Position numbers and translations under genes: made by a program
In this document: piece by piece, positions 29,486 to 38,739 of the stretch
Layout of the letters: the number at the start of each line of letters is the position of its first letter
Numbering within the stretch: position 1 is the stretch's first letter
Notes under the pieces: model-generated
The model's input: only the letters and a program-made list of their open reading frames with translations
Told to the model about the DNA's origin: nothing
Database searches by the model: none
From: Streptomyces sclerotialus
GTDB taxonomy: Bacteria; Actinomycetota; Actinomycetes; Streptomycetales; Streptomycetaceae
DNA length: 64,000 nt
Assembly: GCA_000719105.1 (NCBI GenBank)
Contig: JODX01000006.1
Location: 62,001 to 126,000 of the forward strand
Reading direction: 5' to 3'

Positions 29486-30427
29486 GTGAGCCTTTCTGTC
29501 GTCATGGGATTCGGGCCCGCGGGGGCGGCCACCGCTCGGTCACTTTCCCAGCAGGGCGTTCCCGTACGGGTCGTGACCAAGTCGGGCCGGAGTCCGGAGC
29601 CCGGCATCGAGCACATCGCGCTGGACGCGACGGACGGCGAGCGGCTGACCGAGGCCGTCCGGGGTGCGGACGTGATCTACGGCTGTGCCGCGCCGCCCTA
29701 CCATCGCTGGGCGGGTGAATGGCCGGCGCTGGCCGCGTCGCTCTGCGCGGCGGCCGAGGCCACCGGCGCCGTACTGGTGATGCTGGGCAATCTCTACGGC
29801 TACGGTCCGGTGGACGGCCCCCTGACCGAGGATCTGCCGCTCGCGGCCACCGGCCCCAAGGGGCGGGTGCGCGCCGCCGTCTGGGAACAGGCGCGGCGAC
29901 TGCACGAGCAGGGCCGGATCAGGGCGGTCGAGGTGCGGGCCTCGGACTTCTTCGGACCCGGCGTGACCGACGGCGGGCACCTGGCCGCGTGGGTCGTGCC
30001 CCGGCTGCTGCGCGGCAGACCGGTCTCCGTGCTCGGGGACCCGGACGCCCCGCACAGCTGGACCTATCTGCCCGATGTGGCCAGGGCGTTGACCGAGGTC
30101 GCGGGTGAGGAACGGGCTTGGGGGCGGGCCTGGCACATCCCGGCGGAGCCCGCGCTGTCCACCCGGGAGATGGTGGACCGGCTCGCCGCCCGGTCGGGGA
30201 CGGGACCGGTCGCGGTGCGCAGGCTGCCGTCGGCCGTGGTGAGCGCCGGAGCCGTCTTCTCGCCGCTGCTCCGCGAACTCAAGGAGATCCGCTACCAGTT
30301 CGACCGCCCGTTCGTGGTGGACTCGAGCGCCTACGAAGCCGCCTTCACGGTACGGGCGACTCCGGTAGAGGAGCAGATCGGGGCGACGGTGGAGTGGTGG
30401 CGTGAGCGACTGGCCGCCGCCGGGTGA
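29486..30427 (+). CDS. NAD-dependent epimerase/dehydratase family protein
   Basis: This 313-residue extended short-chain dehydrogenase has a degenerate N-terminal dinucleotide motif (GFGPAGAATARSL), MLGNLYGYGP as the tyrosine-bearing active-site region, and a substrate-binding C-terminal part (HSWTYLPDVARAL). The GTG at 29486 is the only good start. It converges on the UvrA-like gene. The reaction is unknown; related proteins act on nucleotide sugars or as atypical oxidoreductases. Confidence 0.8.
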   Translation: MSLSVVMGFGPAGAATARSLSQQGVPVRVVTKSGRSPEPGIEHIALDATDGERLTEAVRGADVIYGCAAPPYHRWAGEWPALAASLCAAAEATGAVLVMLGNLYGYGPVDGPLTEDLPLAATGPKGRVRAAVWEQARRLHEQGRIRAVEVRASDFFGPGVTDGGHLAAWVVPRLLRGRPVSVLGDPDAPHSWTYLPDVARALTEVAGEERAWGRAWHIPAEPALSTREMVDRLAARSGTGPVAVRRLPSAVVSAGAVFSPLLRELKEIRYQFDRPFVVDSSAYEAAFTVRATPVEEQIGATVEWWRERLAAAG

Positions 30428-30468
30428 GGGCAGGAGACGGCACGCGGGAGCTCGCCCAGGAGACCGCC

Positions 30469-30497
30469 GGGGCCCCGGGGTGATCCCCGGGGCCCGG
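30469..30497. terminator. Terminator between convergent genes
   Basis: GGGGCCCCGGGG and its near-complement enclose a TGAT loop at 30481-30484, midway between the epimerase and UvrA-like stops. No T-run follows, as is usual in Streptomyces. Confidence 0.7.
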
Positions 30498-30523
30498 ACG
30501 GATGGTGCGCGCGCGGGAGCCGG

Positions 30524-32914
30524 TCAGGCGCCGACGTAGGCCGCGAGGTGTTCGCCGGTGACGGTGGAGCGGGCGGCGACGAGGTCGGCGGGCGTGCCCT
30601 CGAAGACGACGGTGCCGCCGTCGTGGCCGGCGCCGGGGCCCAGGTCGATGATCCAGTCGGCGTGCGCCATGACCGCCTGGTGGTGCTCGACGACGATGAC
30701 CGACTTGCCCGCGTCGACGAGCCGGTCGAGCAGGCCCAGCAGTTGCTCGACGTCGGCGAGGTGCAGGCCCGTGGTCGGCTCGTCGAGGACGTAGACACCG
30801 CCCTTCTCGCCCATGTGCGTGGCCAGCTTGAGCCGCTGGCGCTCACCGCCGGACAGTGTGGTGAGCGGCTGGCCGAGGGTGAGGTAGCCGAGCCCGACGT
30901 CGGCGAGCCGGGTCAGGATGCGGTGCGCGGCCGGCGTGTGCGCCTCGCCGGAGCCGAAGAACTCCTCGGCCTCGGCCACCGGCATCGCCAGCACCTCGCT
31001 GATGTCGCGGCCACCGAGGCGGTACTCGAGGACCGACGCCTGGTACCGCCTGCCCTCGCACTCCTCGCAGGGGGCGGAGACACCGGCCATCATCGCCAGG
31101 TCGGTGAAGATGACGCCGATGCCGTTGCAGGTGGGGCAGGCGCCCTCGGAGTTGGCGCTGAACAGGGCGGGCTTCACGCCGTTGGCCTTGGCGAACGCCT
31201 TGCGGATCGGGTCGAGGAGCCCGGTGTACGTCGCCGGGTTGCTGCGCCGGGAGCCGCGGATCGGGCTCTGGTCGACGGAGACGACGCCCGCGTCGGCGGG
31301 GATCGACCCGTGGACCAGCGAGCTCTTGCCGGAGCCCGCGACGCCGGTGACGACGGTGAGCACGCCGAGCGGGATGTCGACGTCGACACCGCGCAGGTTG
31401 TTCGCCGCCGCGCCGCGGATCGGGAGCCGGCCGGTGGGCTCGCGCACGGTGTCCTTGACGGCGGCTCGGTCGTCGAGGTGGCGGCCGGTGACGGTGTCGC
31501 TCGCCCGCAGGCCCTCGACGGTGCCCTCGAAGCAGACGGCGCCGCCCGCCGTGCCGGCGCCGGGGCCCAGGTCGACGACATGGTCGGCGATGGCGATCAC
31601 TTCGGGCTTGTGCTCCACGACGAGCACGGTGTTGCCCTTGTCCCGCAGCCGCCGCAGCAGGCCGTTCATCCGCTCGATGTCATGGGGGTGCAGGCCCGCG
31701 GTGGGCTCGTCGAAGACGTAGGTGACGTCGGTGAGCGAGGAGCCGAGGTGGCGGATCATCTTCACGCGCTGCGCCTCGCCGCCCGAGAGGGTGCCCGCCG
31801 GCCGGTCGAGCGCGAGGTAGCCGAGACCGATCTCCACGAACGAGTCGAGGGTCTGCTGCAGCGCGGTGAGCAGCGGCGCCACGGAGGGCTCCGCGAGGCC
31901 CCGGACCCAGCCGGCGAGGTCGCTGATCTGCATCGCGCAGGCGTCGGCGATGCTGATCCCCTCGATCTTCGACGACCGGGCGCCCTCGGTGAGCCGGGTG
32001 CCGTCGCACTCGGGACAGACGGTGAACGTCGTCGCCCGCTCCACGAAGGCCCGGATGTGCGGCTGCAGCGCGTCGACGTCCTTGGCGAGGAACGACTTCT
32101 GGATCTTCGGGATCAGACCTTCGTACGTCAGGTTGACGCCGTCGACCTTGATCTTGGTCGGCTCCTTGTGGAGCAGGTCGTACAGTTCCCTCTCCGTGTA
32201 CTCACGGATCGGCTTGGCCGGGTCGAAGAAGCCGCAGCCGCGGTAGATGCGGCCGTACCAGCCGTCCATGCTGTAGCCGGGGATCGTGAGCGCGCCCTCG
32301 TCGAGCGACTTGCTGTCGTCGTAGAGCTGGGTCAGGTCGAAGTCGGAGACGGTGCCCCGGCCCTCGCAGCGCGTGCACATGCCGCCGGTGCGGGTGTAGG
32401 TGGCCTTCTCCGCCTTCTTGTTGTTGCCGCGCTCGACGGTGATCGCGCCGCTCGCCCGGACCGAGGGGACGTTGAAGGCGTACGCGGCGGGCGGGCCTAT
32501 GTGCGGCTGCCCGAGCCGGCTGAAGAGGATGCGCAGCATCGCGTTGGCGTCGGTGGCGGTGCCGACCGTGGAGCGGGGGTCGGCACCCATCCGCTGCTGG
32601 TCGACGATGATCGCGGTCGTCAGCCCGTCGAGCACGTCGACCTCGGGCCGTGCCAGGGTCGGCATGAAGCCCTGCACGAACGCGCTGTACGTCTCGTTGA
32701 TCAGCCGCTGCGACTCGGCGGCGATCGTGTCGAACACCAGGGAGCTCTTGCCCGAGCCGGAGACGCCGGTGAACACCGTCAGCCGGCGCTTCGGGATCTC
32801 GATGCTGACGTCCTTGAGGTTGTTCCCGCGCGCGCCGTGCACGCGGATCAGATCGTGGCTGTCGGCGACGTGCGGCGCAGGCGGCTGCGGGTCCGTCCCG
32901 GTGGCCGTGTTCAT
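30524..32914 (-). CDS. UvrA-like ABC ATPase (class II, drug-resistance type)
   Basis: This 796-residue excinuclease UvrA-like protein is shorter than true UvrA (about 950) and matches the class II group that includes DrrC, linked to resistance against DNA-binding drugs. It has two ATPase modules with Walker A GVSGSGKSSLVFDT and GVAGSGKSSLVHG, signature motifs TLSGGEAQRVK and TLSGGERQRLK, and zinc CXXC pairs (CTRCEGRG, CPTCNGIG). It lacks part of the UvrB-interaction region. ATG 32914 follows GAGGGAGA. It forms an operon with the VOC and AraC genes upstream, which suggests inducible protection from a DNA-damaging metabolite. Confidence 0.9.
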   Translation of the reverse strand: MNTATGTDPQPPAPHVADSHDLIRVHGARGNNLKDVSIEIPKRRLTVFTGVSGSGKSSLVFDTIAAESQRLINETYSAFVQGFMPTLARPEVDVLDGLTTAIIVDQQRMGADPRSTVGTATDANAMLRILFSRLGQPHIGPPAAYAFNVPSVRASGAITVERGNNKKAEKATYTRTGGMCTRCEGRGTVSDFDLTQLYDDSKSLDEGALTIPGYSMDGWYGRIYRGCGFFDPAKPIREYTERELYDLLHKEPTKIKVDGVNLTYEGLIPKIQKSFLAKDVDALQPHIRAFVERATTFTVCPECDGTRLTEGARSSKIEGISIADACAMQISDLAGWVRGLAEPSVAPLLTALQQTLDSFVEIGLGYLALDRPAGTLSGGEAQRVKMIRHLGSSLTDVTYVFDEPTAGLHPHDIERMNGLLRRLRDKGNTVLVVEHKPEVIAIADHVVDLGPGAGTAGGAVCFEGTVEGLRASDTVTGRHLDDRAAVKDTVREPTGRLPIRGAAANNLRGVDVDIPLGVLTVVTGVAGSGKSSLVHGSIPADAGVVSVDQSPIRGSRRSNPATYTGLLDPIRKAFAKANGVKPALFSANSEGACPTCNGIGVIFTDLAMMAGVSAPCEECEGRRYQASVLEYRLGGRDISEVLAMPVAEAEEFFGSGEAHTPAAHRILTRLADVGLGYLTLGQPLTTLSGGERQRLKLATHMGEKGGVYVLDEPTTGLHLADVEQLLGLLDRLVDAGKSVIVVEHHQAVMAHADWIIDLGPGAGHDGGTVVFEGTPADLVAARSTVTGEHLAAYVGA

Positions 32915-32946
32915 CGTGTCTCCCTCTGTCGGGCTGGGCGGCGGGC

Positions 32947-33363
32947 TCACTTACCGAGGACCTGGGTGAAGCGCAGCAGGTTGCCCGCCGGGTCGCGGAA
33001 CGCGCAGTCGCGGACGCCGTAGGGCTGCTCCATCGGCTCCTGCAGCACCTCGCCGCCCGCGGCGCTGATCCGCTCGAAGGTGGCGTCGCAGTCGTCCGTC
33101 GCGAAGATGACACCGCGCAGCAGACCCTTGGCCAGCAGCTCCGCCATGGCCTCCCGGTCGGCCTGCGAGGCGTTCGGATCGGTGGTGGGCGGTTCCAGGA
33201 CGATGGTCACGTCCGGCTGCGAGGGCGCCCCTACGGTCACCCAGCGCATGTCCTCGAACGTGACGTCGTCGCGCACCTCGAGGCCGAGTGCGTCGCGGTA
33301 GAAGGCGATGGCCTTGTCGTGGTCGTCGACGGCGAGGAAGCACCGGGTGAGTCTGATCTCCAT
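32947..33363 (-). CDS. VOC family (glyoxalase/bleomycin-resistance fold) protein
   Basis: This 138-residue VOC protein has two beta-alpha-beta repeats: FLAVDDHDKAIAFYRDALGLEV first and CAFRDPAGNLLRFTQ at the end. Metal-binding positions are only partly kept. It sits four bases after the AraC stop and 32 before the UvrA-like gene, so it belongs to that operon. Family members isomerise, cleave or sequester small molecules; sequestration of a drug would fit the UvrA neighbour. Confidence 0.88.
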   Translation of the reverse strand: MEIRLTRCFLAVDDHDKAIAFYRDALGLEVRDDVTFEDMRWVTVGAPSQPDVTIVLEPPTTDPNASQADREAMAELLAKGLLRGVIFATDDCDATFERISAAGGEVLQEPMEQPYGVRDCAFRDPAGNLLRFTQVLGK

Positions 33364-33367
33364 GCGG

Positions 33368-33811
33368 TCACGCTACGGTCCGGGCTGCGGAGCCCGCTTC
33401 TCCATTCCTGACCGGCCGTGTGTGGATCTTGGCCATGCAGGCCGGGATGGCGGCACCGTCCTCGTGGCTCCGCGCCCGGTAGCTGCTCGGGCTCTCGCCG
33501 ACCAGCTGCGTGAAGCGCGAGCTGAACGACCCCAGCGACGTACAGCCGACCGCGAAGCAGACCTCGGTCACCGTGAGGTCGCCGCGCCGCAGCAGCGCCT
33601 TGGCCCGCTCGATACGGCGGGTCATCAGATAGCTGTACGGCGACTCGCCGAAAGCGGCGCGGAAGCTGCGGGAGAAATGGCCCGGCGACATCAGGGCGTC
33701 CCGCGCCAGCGCCGCCACGTCGAGCGGCTCGGCGTAGTCGCGGTCCATCCGGTCGCGGGCGCGCCGCAACCGGACGAGGTCGTCGAGGTCCTGCCGTTTG
33801 TTCGGACTCAC
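33368..33811 (-). CDS. AraC family transcriptional regulator
   Basis: This short (147-residue) AraC-type regulator consists of little more than the DNA-binding domain: two helix-turn-helix units (VAALARDALMSPGHFSRSFRAAFG and TVTEVCFAVGCTSLGSFSSRFTQLVG) with no large effector domain. The GTG at 33811 is preferred; another GTG seven codons upstream is possible. It heads the AraC-VOC-UvrA operon and has a repeated TCGAR element about 55-95 bases upstream. Single-domain AraC proteins of this kind often act as stress activators. Confidence 0.85.
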   Translation of the reverse strand: MSPNKRQDLDDLVRLRRARDRMDRDYAEPLDVAALARDALMSPGHFSRSFRAAFGESPYSYLMTRRIERAKALLRRGDLTVTEVCFAVGCTSLGSFSSRFTQLVGESPSSYRARSHEDGAAIPACMAKIHTRPVRNGEAGSAARTVA

Positions 33812-33865
33812 TCGATCAGCATTCCACAGCACCTCTGCTGCCGTGGGTGACTCACCAAGTGTCTC

Positions 33866-33905
33866 TCGAACACCTTTCGAGTACTTCTCGAACCCTCCTC
33901 GAGCA
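33866..33905. promoter_or_regulatory. Four heptamer repeats on an 11-bp period (SARP-box-like)
   Basis: TCGAACA (33866), TCGAGTA (33877), TCGAACC (33888) and TCGAGCA (33899) are each separated by exactly 4 bp. Read on the minus strand they are TCGAGGA, TCGAGAA, TCGAAAG and TCGAGAG. Tandem TCGAGNN heptamers at 11-bp steps are the known binding pattern of SARPs such as ActII-ORF4 and DnrI. They lie upstream of the AraC-VOC-UvrA operon and just past the end of the methyltransferase gene. Confidence 0.7.
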
Positions 33906-33949
33906 CGACGGTCCAGGGGTATGGAACCGCACCGGCAGGAAACCCTCCC

Positions 33950-34822
33950 TCAGATACGGTCGGCCGCGATGAGCAGATAGTGGAAGCTGTTCTCCCGGTA
34001 CGCGGTCAGGAAGGCGTCCTCGATGCCGGTGGCGACCGAGGACCTGGCCCGCAGTTCCCAGTACGGAAGGGTCGCGGCGGTCAGATCCACGACCTGGAGG
34101 GGAACGAGGCCGTGGGCCGTCAGGGTCCTGAAGTACTCACTGCGCGGATGGATGTTGCAGGTGTAGTGCTCGTCGATACGGCTGACGGCCTTGGACCGCA
34201 TACCGGTGACGTCGTTGGAGCAGCCGGTGATGCACACATACCGGCCGCCGTGCTCGAGGAGCCGGGAGAACTCGGCGTAGAGCTCGGACAGGTCGACGTA
34301 CATGGTGCTCTCGTCGGTCCAGATCGCCCGCCGGGAACCGGTGGCGAACCCCGTGTCCAGCATGTTGCGGAAGTGGAAGCGCACCTTGTCGGCCACGCCG
34401 CGCCGGACGGCCTGCTCGCGTGCGAACCCGACCTGGTACTCCGAGATCGTCACGCCGTCGACCTCGCACCCGAAGCGGGCGTGCGCCATGAAGCTGGTGC
34501 CGCCCCGCCCCGAGCCCGCGTCGAGCACTCGGTGGCCGGGGAGGATCCGGCCGAGATGGCTGAGGAGCGCGTCCGCCTGGGCGGTCTCCAGGCGGTGCAG
34601 TTCCTCGATGACGCGCCGGTCCCGTGTGTCCTCGGGGCCTTCCAGGACCGAGGGGTCGTAGGCGCCGATGCCGTAGTGGTGGTGGTAGAGGCCGTCGACC
34701 TCGCCGAGCCGGAGGTTGACCGGGTCCTGCTGGTGGGCGTTCCAGTACTCCGCCACGGACCTCTGGTAGTCGGTGCGCAGCACGCTGTCCGCGGTGACGG
34801 TCTCGGGCAGGGGGGTGGGCAT
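33950..34822 (-). CDS. Geranyl diphosphate 2-C-methyltransferase
   Basis: This 290-residue SAM-dependent methyltransferase converts geranyl diphosphate to 2-methylgeranyl diphosphate, the first committed step of 2-methylisoborneol synthesis. SAM motif I is VLDAGSGRGGTSFMAHARFG; WTDESTMYVDLSELYAEF and YHHHYGIGAYD are typical of this family. ATG 34822 follows GAGGAG. It is the last gene of a three-gene operon, 51 bases after the 2-MIB synthase. Confidence 0.93.
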   Translation of the reverse strand: MPTPLPETVTADSVLRTDYQRSVAEYWNAHQQDPVNLRLGEVDGLYHHHYGIGAYDPSVLEGPEDTRDRRVIEELHRLETAQADALLSHLGRILPGHRVLDAGSGRGGTSFMAHARFGCEVDGVTISEYQVGFAREQAVRRGVADKVRFHFRNMLDTGFATGSRRAIWTDESTMYVDLSELYAEFSRLLEHGGRYVCITGCSNDVTGMRSKAVSRIDEHYTCNIHPRSEYFRTLTAHGLVPLQVVDLTAATLPYWELRARSSVATGIEDAFLTAYRENSFHYLLIAADRI

Positions 34823-34873
34823 GACGGACTCCTCTTCTCTCCGGCTGTGGGCTAGGGACCAGGTGGGGGAGGT

Positions 34874-36139
34874 TCAGGCGGCGGTGGCCGCGTAGCGGGC
34901 CGTTCCGGCGTGCCACTCACGGCTGCCGCCGAGCCAGGCCCACACTCCGGCGAGGAAGCGGCGCAGCTGGGGACTGCCCGTGAGGGCCAGGGCGGCCGCT
35001 TCGGCCTCGTAGGTGTGCATCAGCTCGTCGTGGAGTTCGACGGTGCGGTCGACCGCTTCGTGCGGTGAGCACCCCTCCTCGGCGGCGATCAGCCGGGGCA
35101 GGCTGAAGTCCGCCGGGTCCTCCTTGGCCATCGAGTACAGGTCGTTCACGATGACGCTCGCCGAGCCGGCCAGGGTGAACACCCGGCGCACCCGCGGATC
35201 GGCGAACTCGGCCTGCGGGAGCTCGTAGCCCGCGACCGCGTCGATCAGCACCATGCACGGCACGAAACTGTTCTCGTGCCGGTGCGTGAGGAACTCCCAG
35301 ACCGGCGGTGTCCGTCCGGTCGTGGCCCACACCGCTTCCTGGTTGTACGCGACGAACATGATGGCCAGCTCGTGGCGGAGCCGCTGCACCTGCGTCGTCG
35401 TGGCGTACGTGGCGAGGTTGGCGAGGGCGGACCGGAGGGCGACCATGACCGGGTCCCGGCGCACCACCCGTTCCAGCTCGGGTGCGTGGCGCACCGGCAG
35501 ATGGGCCTGGTCGACGACCGAGTGGGCGAGCGCAAGGCGCCGGCCGAGCAGCTCCGGGTGCGGTTCCTCCGCCTCGCCGTCGAGGTAGTGGTCGTCCACG
35601 GCCCACTCGGACAGCGCGCACTTGGCGGCCGCCAACAGCCGGTCGGCGTCGTCGGTCTCCGGATGGGCCAGCATGATCAGGCGCCCGAAGTCCGCCGCCC
35701 GGACCTGGTCGATCCGGCCGGGATAGATCCCGGTCTCCCCGGCCCAGGCGACCAGCCGGTCGTTGACGGTCTCGCCGAGGGCGGGGTCGTCGCGGACGGC
35801 GGGCGGGCAATAGAGCACGGGGCGCACGGGGCCCTTGTCCGCCTCGCGCCGTGACTGTTGTCCGCCCGGTCGCTCCGCCGGCTCCTCGGCCCTTCCCCGC
35901 GGCCGTGCCACCGGTCCGCCCCGGGCCCACGGGCGTGCCGCGGAGGTGCCGAGCCCCGTGGGTCCGGTGGCCGCGAACGGCCGCGCGGCCCGGGGCGCCT
36001 CGGTGGACGGGACGGCGGACGGGACGGGGGCGAGGAGGTCCCCGCGGCCGGGGCGCCTCGGGTCGAGCAGGAGGGCGGTCACCGCCTCCGCCAGTCCGTG
36101 CCGGGCCACGGGCGCGAGGGAGCGGGAGATCAACGTCAT
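34874..36139 (-). CDS. 2-methylisoborneol synthase with encapsulin cargo-loading extension
   Basis: This 421-residue class I terpene cyclase turns 2-methylgeranyl diphosphate into 2-methylisoborneol, the earthy odorant. The metal-binding motifs are DDHYLDGEAEE and the NSE-type NDLYSMAKE. About 110 N-terminal residues are rich in Pro, Ala, Gly and Arg and probably unstructured; they include GPTGLGTSAAR, matching the conserved motif of cargo-loading extensions in family 2B encapsulin cargo. ATG 36139 lies five bases after the shell gene stop, showing tight coupling. The enzyme is therefore expected to be packed inside the shell. Confidence 0.93.
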   Translation of the reverse strand: MTLISRSLAPVARHGLAEAVTALLLDPRRPGRGDLLAPVPSAVPSTEAPRAARPFAATGPTGLGTSAARPWARGGPVARPRGRAEEPAERPGGQQSRREADKGPVRPVLYCPPAVRDDPALGETVNDRLVAWAGETGIYPGRIDQVRAADFGRLIMLAHPETDDADRLLAAAKCALSEWAVDDHYLDGEAEEPHPELLGRRLALAHSVVDQAHLPVRHAPELERVVRRDPVMVALRSALANLATYATTTQVQRLRHELAIMFVAYNQEAVWATTGRTPPVWEFLTHRHENSFVPCMVLIDAVAGYELPQAEFADPRVRRVFTLAGSASVIVNDLYSMAKEDPADFSLPRLIAAEEGCSPHEAVDRTVELHDELMHTYEAEAAALALTGSPQLRRFLAGVWAWLGGSREWHAGTARYAATAA

Positions 36140-36144
36140 GCCCG

Positions 36145-37566
36145 TCAGCTCCCGTTCGCGCGGGCGGTCTCGACGTTCTCCAGCAGGCCCAGGGCGTCCG
36201 GCACCAGCACCGCCGCCGAGAAGTAGGCGCTGACCAGGTAGGAGATGACGGCCTTGTCGTCGATGCCCATGAACCGCACGTTCAGCCCCGGTTCGTACTC
36301 GTCCGGGATGCCGGTCTGGTGCAGCCCGACCACACCCTCGTCGTCCTCGCCCGTGCGCACGGCGATGATCGAGGAGACGCCCGTCCCGTTCACCGGGATC
36401 TTGCTGCACGGCAGCAGCGGTACGCCCCGCCAGGCGGGGAGGTGGTGACCGTCCACCTCGACCGGAGTGAAGTAGAGGCCGCGCCTGTTGCACTCGCGGC
36501 CGAAGGCGGCGATCGCCCGCGGGTGGGCGAACAGGTAGCGGGTGTTGCGCCGCATGCTCAGCAGCTCGTCCAGGTCGTCCGGGGTCGGCGGTCCGGACCG
36601 GGTCGACATCCGCTGGTCGAAGTCGGCGTTGTGGAGCAGCCCGAAGTCGGGGTTGTTGACGAGCTCGTACTCCCGGCGCTCGCGCAGGGCCTGCACGGTC
36701 AGCCTCAGTTGCTGCTCGGTCTGGTCCATCGGCTCGTTGTAGAGGTCGGCCACCCGGGTGTGCACGCGCAGGACCGTCTGTGCCACGCCCAGTTCGTACT
36801 CGCGCGGCCGGAGCTCGTAGTCGGCGAAGGTGCGCGGCAGCGGCGGCTCGCCCGTGTGGCCGGAGGCCACCGCGAGATCGGCCTCACCGGACTTGTTCAG
36901 GGACCGGTCCGCGTCGGCGCGCCGCCGCCGTACGTGCTCCCGCAGCTTCTCGTGCCGGTCGGCGACGTCCTGGTACGCCGGGTACGGCAGCTCCAGCACG
37001 GTCGTACGGGTGGCGGCGCGGGCGGTGAACTCCCAGGTGTCCTCGGCTCCGGCGAGTACCTGCCCGCCCAGGCTGTCCCCGTCGGCGAGGAATCCCGTGA
37101 CCGCCTCGCCGCCGTACGGACCCTCGCCGGTCTTCTCCACCTTGCCGTGGGCTATCAGATACACGTGATCCGCCCTGCGGCCCGCCTCCACGATGACCTG
37201 ACCGGGCTCGAACTCGCGCTGGGTGAACCGCTCCGCCAGCGTCCTGAGCACCTCGGCGTCGTCGAAACCGCGCAGCAGCGGCAGCTCGGTCAGCTCCGCG
37301 GGGATCACCTCGACCTGCGTGCCGGTCTGGACGAAACCGACGCGGCCGTCGCCGACGACGTACGCCAGCCGGCGGTTCACCCGGTACGCGCCACCCGCCA
37401 CGTTCACCCAGGGCAGCATCCGCGTCAGCCAACGCGAGGTGATCGCCTGCATCTGGGGTTCGGTCTTGGTGGTCGTGGCCAGGTTCCGTGCCGCGGCCGT
37501 GCTGAGGCTCTGCTGTTCCTGCTCCTCGGGATCCTGCGCCCGGGGCGTACCCGTCTCGACCGACAT
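36145..37566 (-). CDS. eshA: Family 2B encapsulin shell protein with cyclic-nucleotide-binding domain (EshA-like)
   Basis: This 473-residue protein combines an HK97-fold shell protein with a Crp-type cyclic-nucleotide-binding domain inserted at residues ~95-215 ([38 protein letters not shown]). The N-terminal part ([27 protein letters not shown]) and the C-terminal A-domain ([33 protein letters not shown]) are typical of family 2B encapsulins, earlier known in Streptomyces as EshA. It assembles a protein compartment around 2-MIB synthase. ATG 37566 has GAGAGG upstream. It is the first gene of the odorant operon. Confidence 0.92.
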   Translation of the reverse strand: MSVETGTPRAQDPEEQEQQSLSTAAARNLATTTKTEPQMQAITSRWLTRMLPWVNVAGGAYRVNRRLAYVVGDGRVGFVQTGTQVEVIPAELTELPLLRGFDDAEVLRTLAERFTQREFEPGQVIVEAGRRADHVYLIAHGKVEKTGEGPYGGEAVTGFLADGDSLGGQVLAGAEDTWEFTARAATRTTVLELPYPAYQDVADRHEKLREHVRRRRADADRSLNKSGEADLAVASGHTGEPPLPRTFADYELRPREYELGVAQTVLRVHTRVADLYNEPMDQTEQQLRLTVQALRERREYELVNNPDFGLLHNADFDQRMSTRSGPPTPDDLDELLSMRRNTRYLFAHPRAIAAFGRECNRRGLYFTPVEVDGHHLPAWRGVPLLPCSKIPVNGTGVSSIIAVRTGEDDEGVVGLHQTGIPDEYEPGLNVRFMGIDDKAVISYLVSAYFSAAVLVPDALGLLENVETARANGS

Positions 37567-37732
37567 CGACTGCCTCTCTGTCGCTCTGGTCATGGGTGAG
37601 CGGCCCGGCCGGGTCGATGCGCGCGGAGTGCGGAACGGACGGACGGGCTTTCGTTACGTCAGGAACTTCATAGTCTCGGCTGAAATGACTCAGAAGGCAG
37701 GTATGGGCCATTCCGTTCCAGCACTTCAGCGG

Positions 37733-38422
37733 TCACTCCGATGCCGCCACGCCCACACCGACCGCGATGAAGAGGCAGCCGCTGATCCGTTCCCAGCGGC
37801 GGCGCCAGACGGGACGGCCCAGTACCACCCGCAGCCGGGCCGCGGCTCCCACCAGGGCCAGCCAGTAGACGACACCGATCACGACGTCGAGCGCACCGAG
37901 CAGGAAGACCTGCCCGGTGAACGAGCCCCGGGGGTCGGCGAACTGGGGCAGGATGCTGAGGAAGAACAGGGCCGCCTTGGGGTTGAGGACGTTGCACAGG
38001 AGCCCTTCGACGAAGCTGTCCCGGCGGTCGGAGGCCGTGAGCGTTGCGGCCGTCGCGGCCGTCGCGGACCGGGTGTCCGCGCCGCGGTGGGACCGGTCCT
38101 TCCGCTCGGCGGCCGGCCGGCCGGACCGCGCGCCGGAGTCCCTCCGGGCGTCCCGCAGGGCCCGCACGCCCAGGTACACGAGGTAGGCGGCACCGGCCAG
38201 CTTGATCGCGGTGAAGGCGTGGGCGGACCGGGCGGCGATCACCGACAGGCCCAGCGCCGCGGCACACATGTGCACGCACAGGCCGGTCTGCGCCCCCAGG
38301 GCGGCCGCCCTGCCCAGTGCGCGATGCCGGGCGGCGGCCCGCACGATCACCAGGAAGTCGGGTCCGGGCACCAGGTAGGCCAGCAGCACCACCGCGACGA
38401 ACCCCGTGAGATCGACAGGCAT
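37733..38422 (-). CDS. LysE family amino acid exporter
   Basis: This 229-residue LysE/RhtB-type exporter has six predicted helices. The family signature AYLVPGPDFLVIVRAAARH follows the first helix and NVLNPKAALFFLSILPQF marks the fourth. The loop between helices 3 and 4 is longer than usual and rich in Arg, Asp and Ala. ATG 38422 is used; the frame is open upstream without coding character. It lies upstream of and on the same strand as the encapsulin gene, but 166 bases apart. Confidence 0.88.
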   Translation of the reverse strand: MPVDLTGFVAVVLLAYLVPGPDFLVIVRAAARHRALGRAAALGAQTGLCVHMCAAALGLSVIAARSAHAFTAIKLAGAAYLVYLGVRALRDARRDSGARSGRPAAERKDRSHRGADTRSATAATAATLTASDRRDSFVEGLLCNVLNPKAALFFLSILPQFADPRGSFTGQVFLLGALDVVIGVVYWLALVGAAARLRVVLGRPVWRRRWERISGCLFIAVGVGVAASE

Positions 38423-38701
38423 CACCCGCTCCGTCCCGCGTCCGACCGCCGGACGCATCCTCGTCGGTGGGTTCCACCGCGGCCGTGTCCCATGCGGCCT
38501 GGCGGCCGGTCGGGCATCCCGGCCGCCACCCACCGCGGACCCCACGGTGCCGTGTTCCGTCGACGGCTCACGGGGCACCTGCGCGGGAACGCGTCACGAC
38601 GGCGCCCACGGACGCACGGTGATGCGCGCGACAGCGCTCCACTGCACGAGCGAGAGCAGCCCCCATGAGCGGAGGCACCCGTTCCGCAACCGCACAGAAC
38701 C

Positions 38702-38731
38702 TTGTCAGCCCCCCGGACGTCACTCTATTCT
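38702..38731 (+). promoter_or_regulatory. Predicted pectate lyase promoter
   Basis: TTGTCA (38702-38707) and TATTCT (38726-38731) are 18 bp apart. The LacI-type palindromes begin nine bases after the -10, overlapping the expected transcription start. Confidence 0.55.
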
Positions 38732-38739
38732 CGCCGCGA

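Noticed and set aside
30548..33022. 824-codon plus-strand frame opposite the UvrA-like gene
   Set aside because: Its composition (Val, Gly, Arg, Asp rich) is that of an antisense shadow, and the minus strand has Walker motifs.
34874..37566. Virus-derived capsid or prophage
   Set aside because: The HK97-fold protein has the cyclic-nucleotide domain and terpene cyclase neighbour of family 2B encapsulins, and no phage genes surround it.
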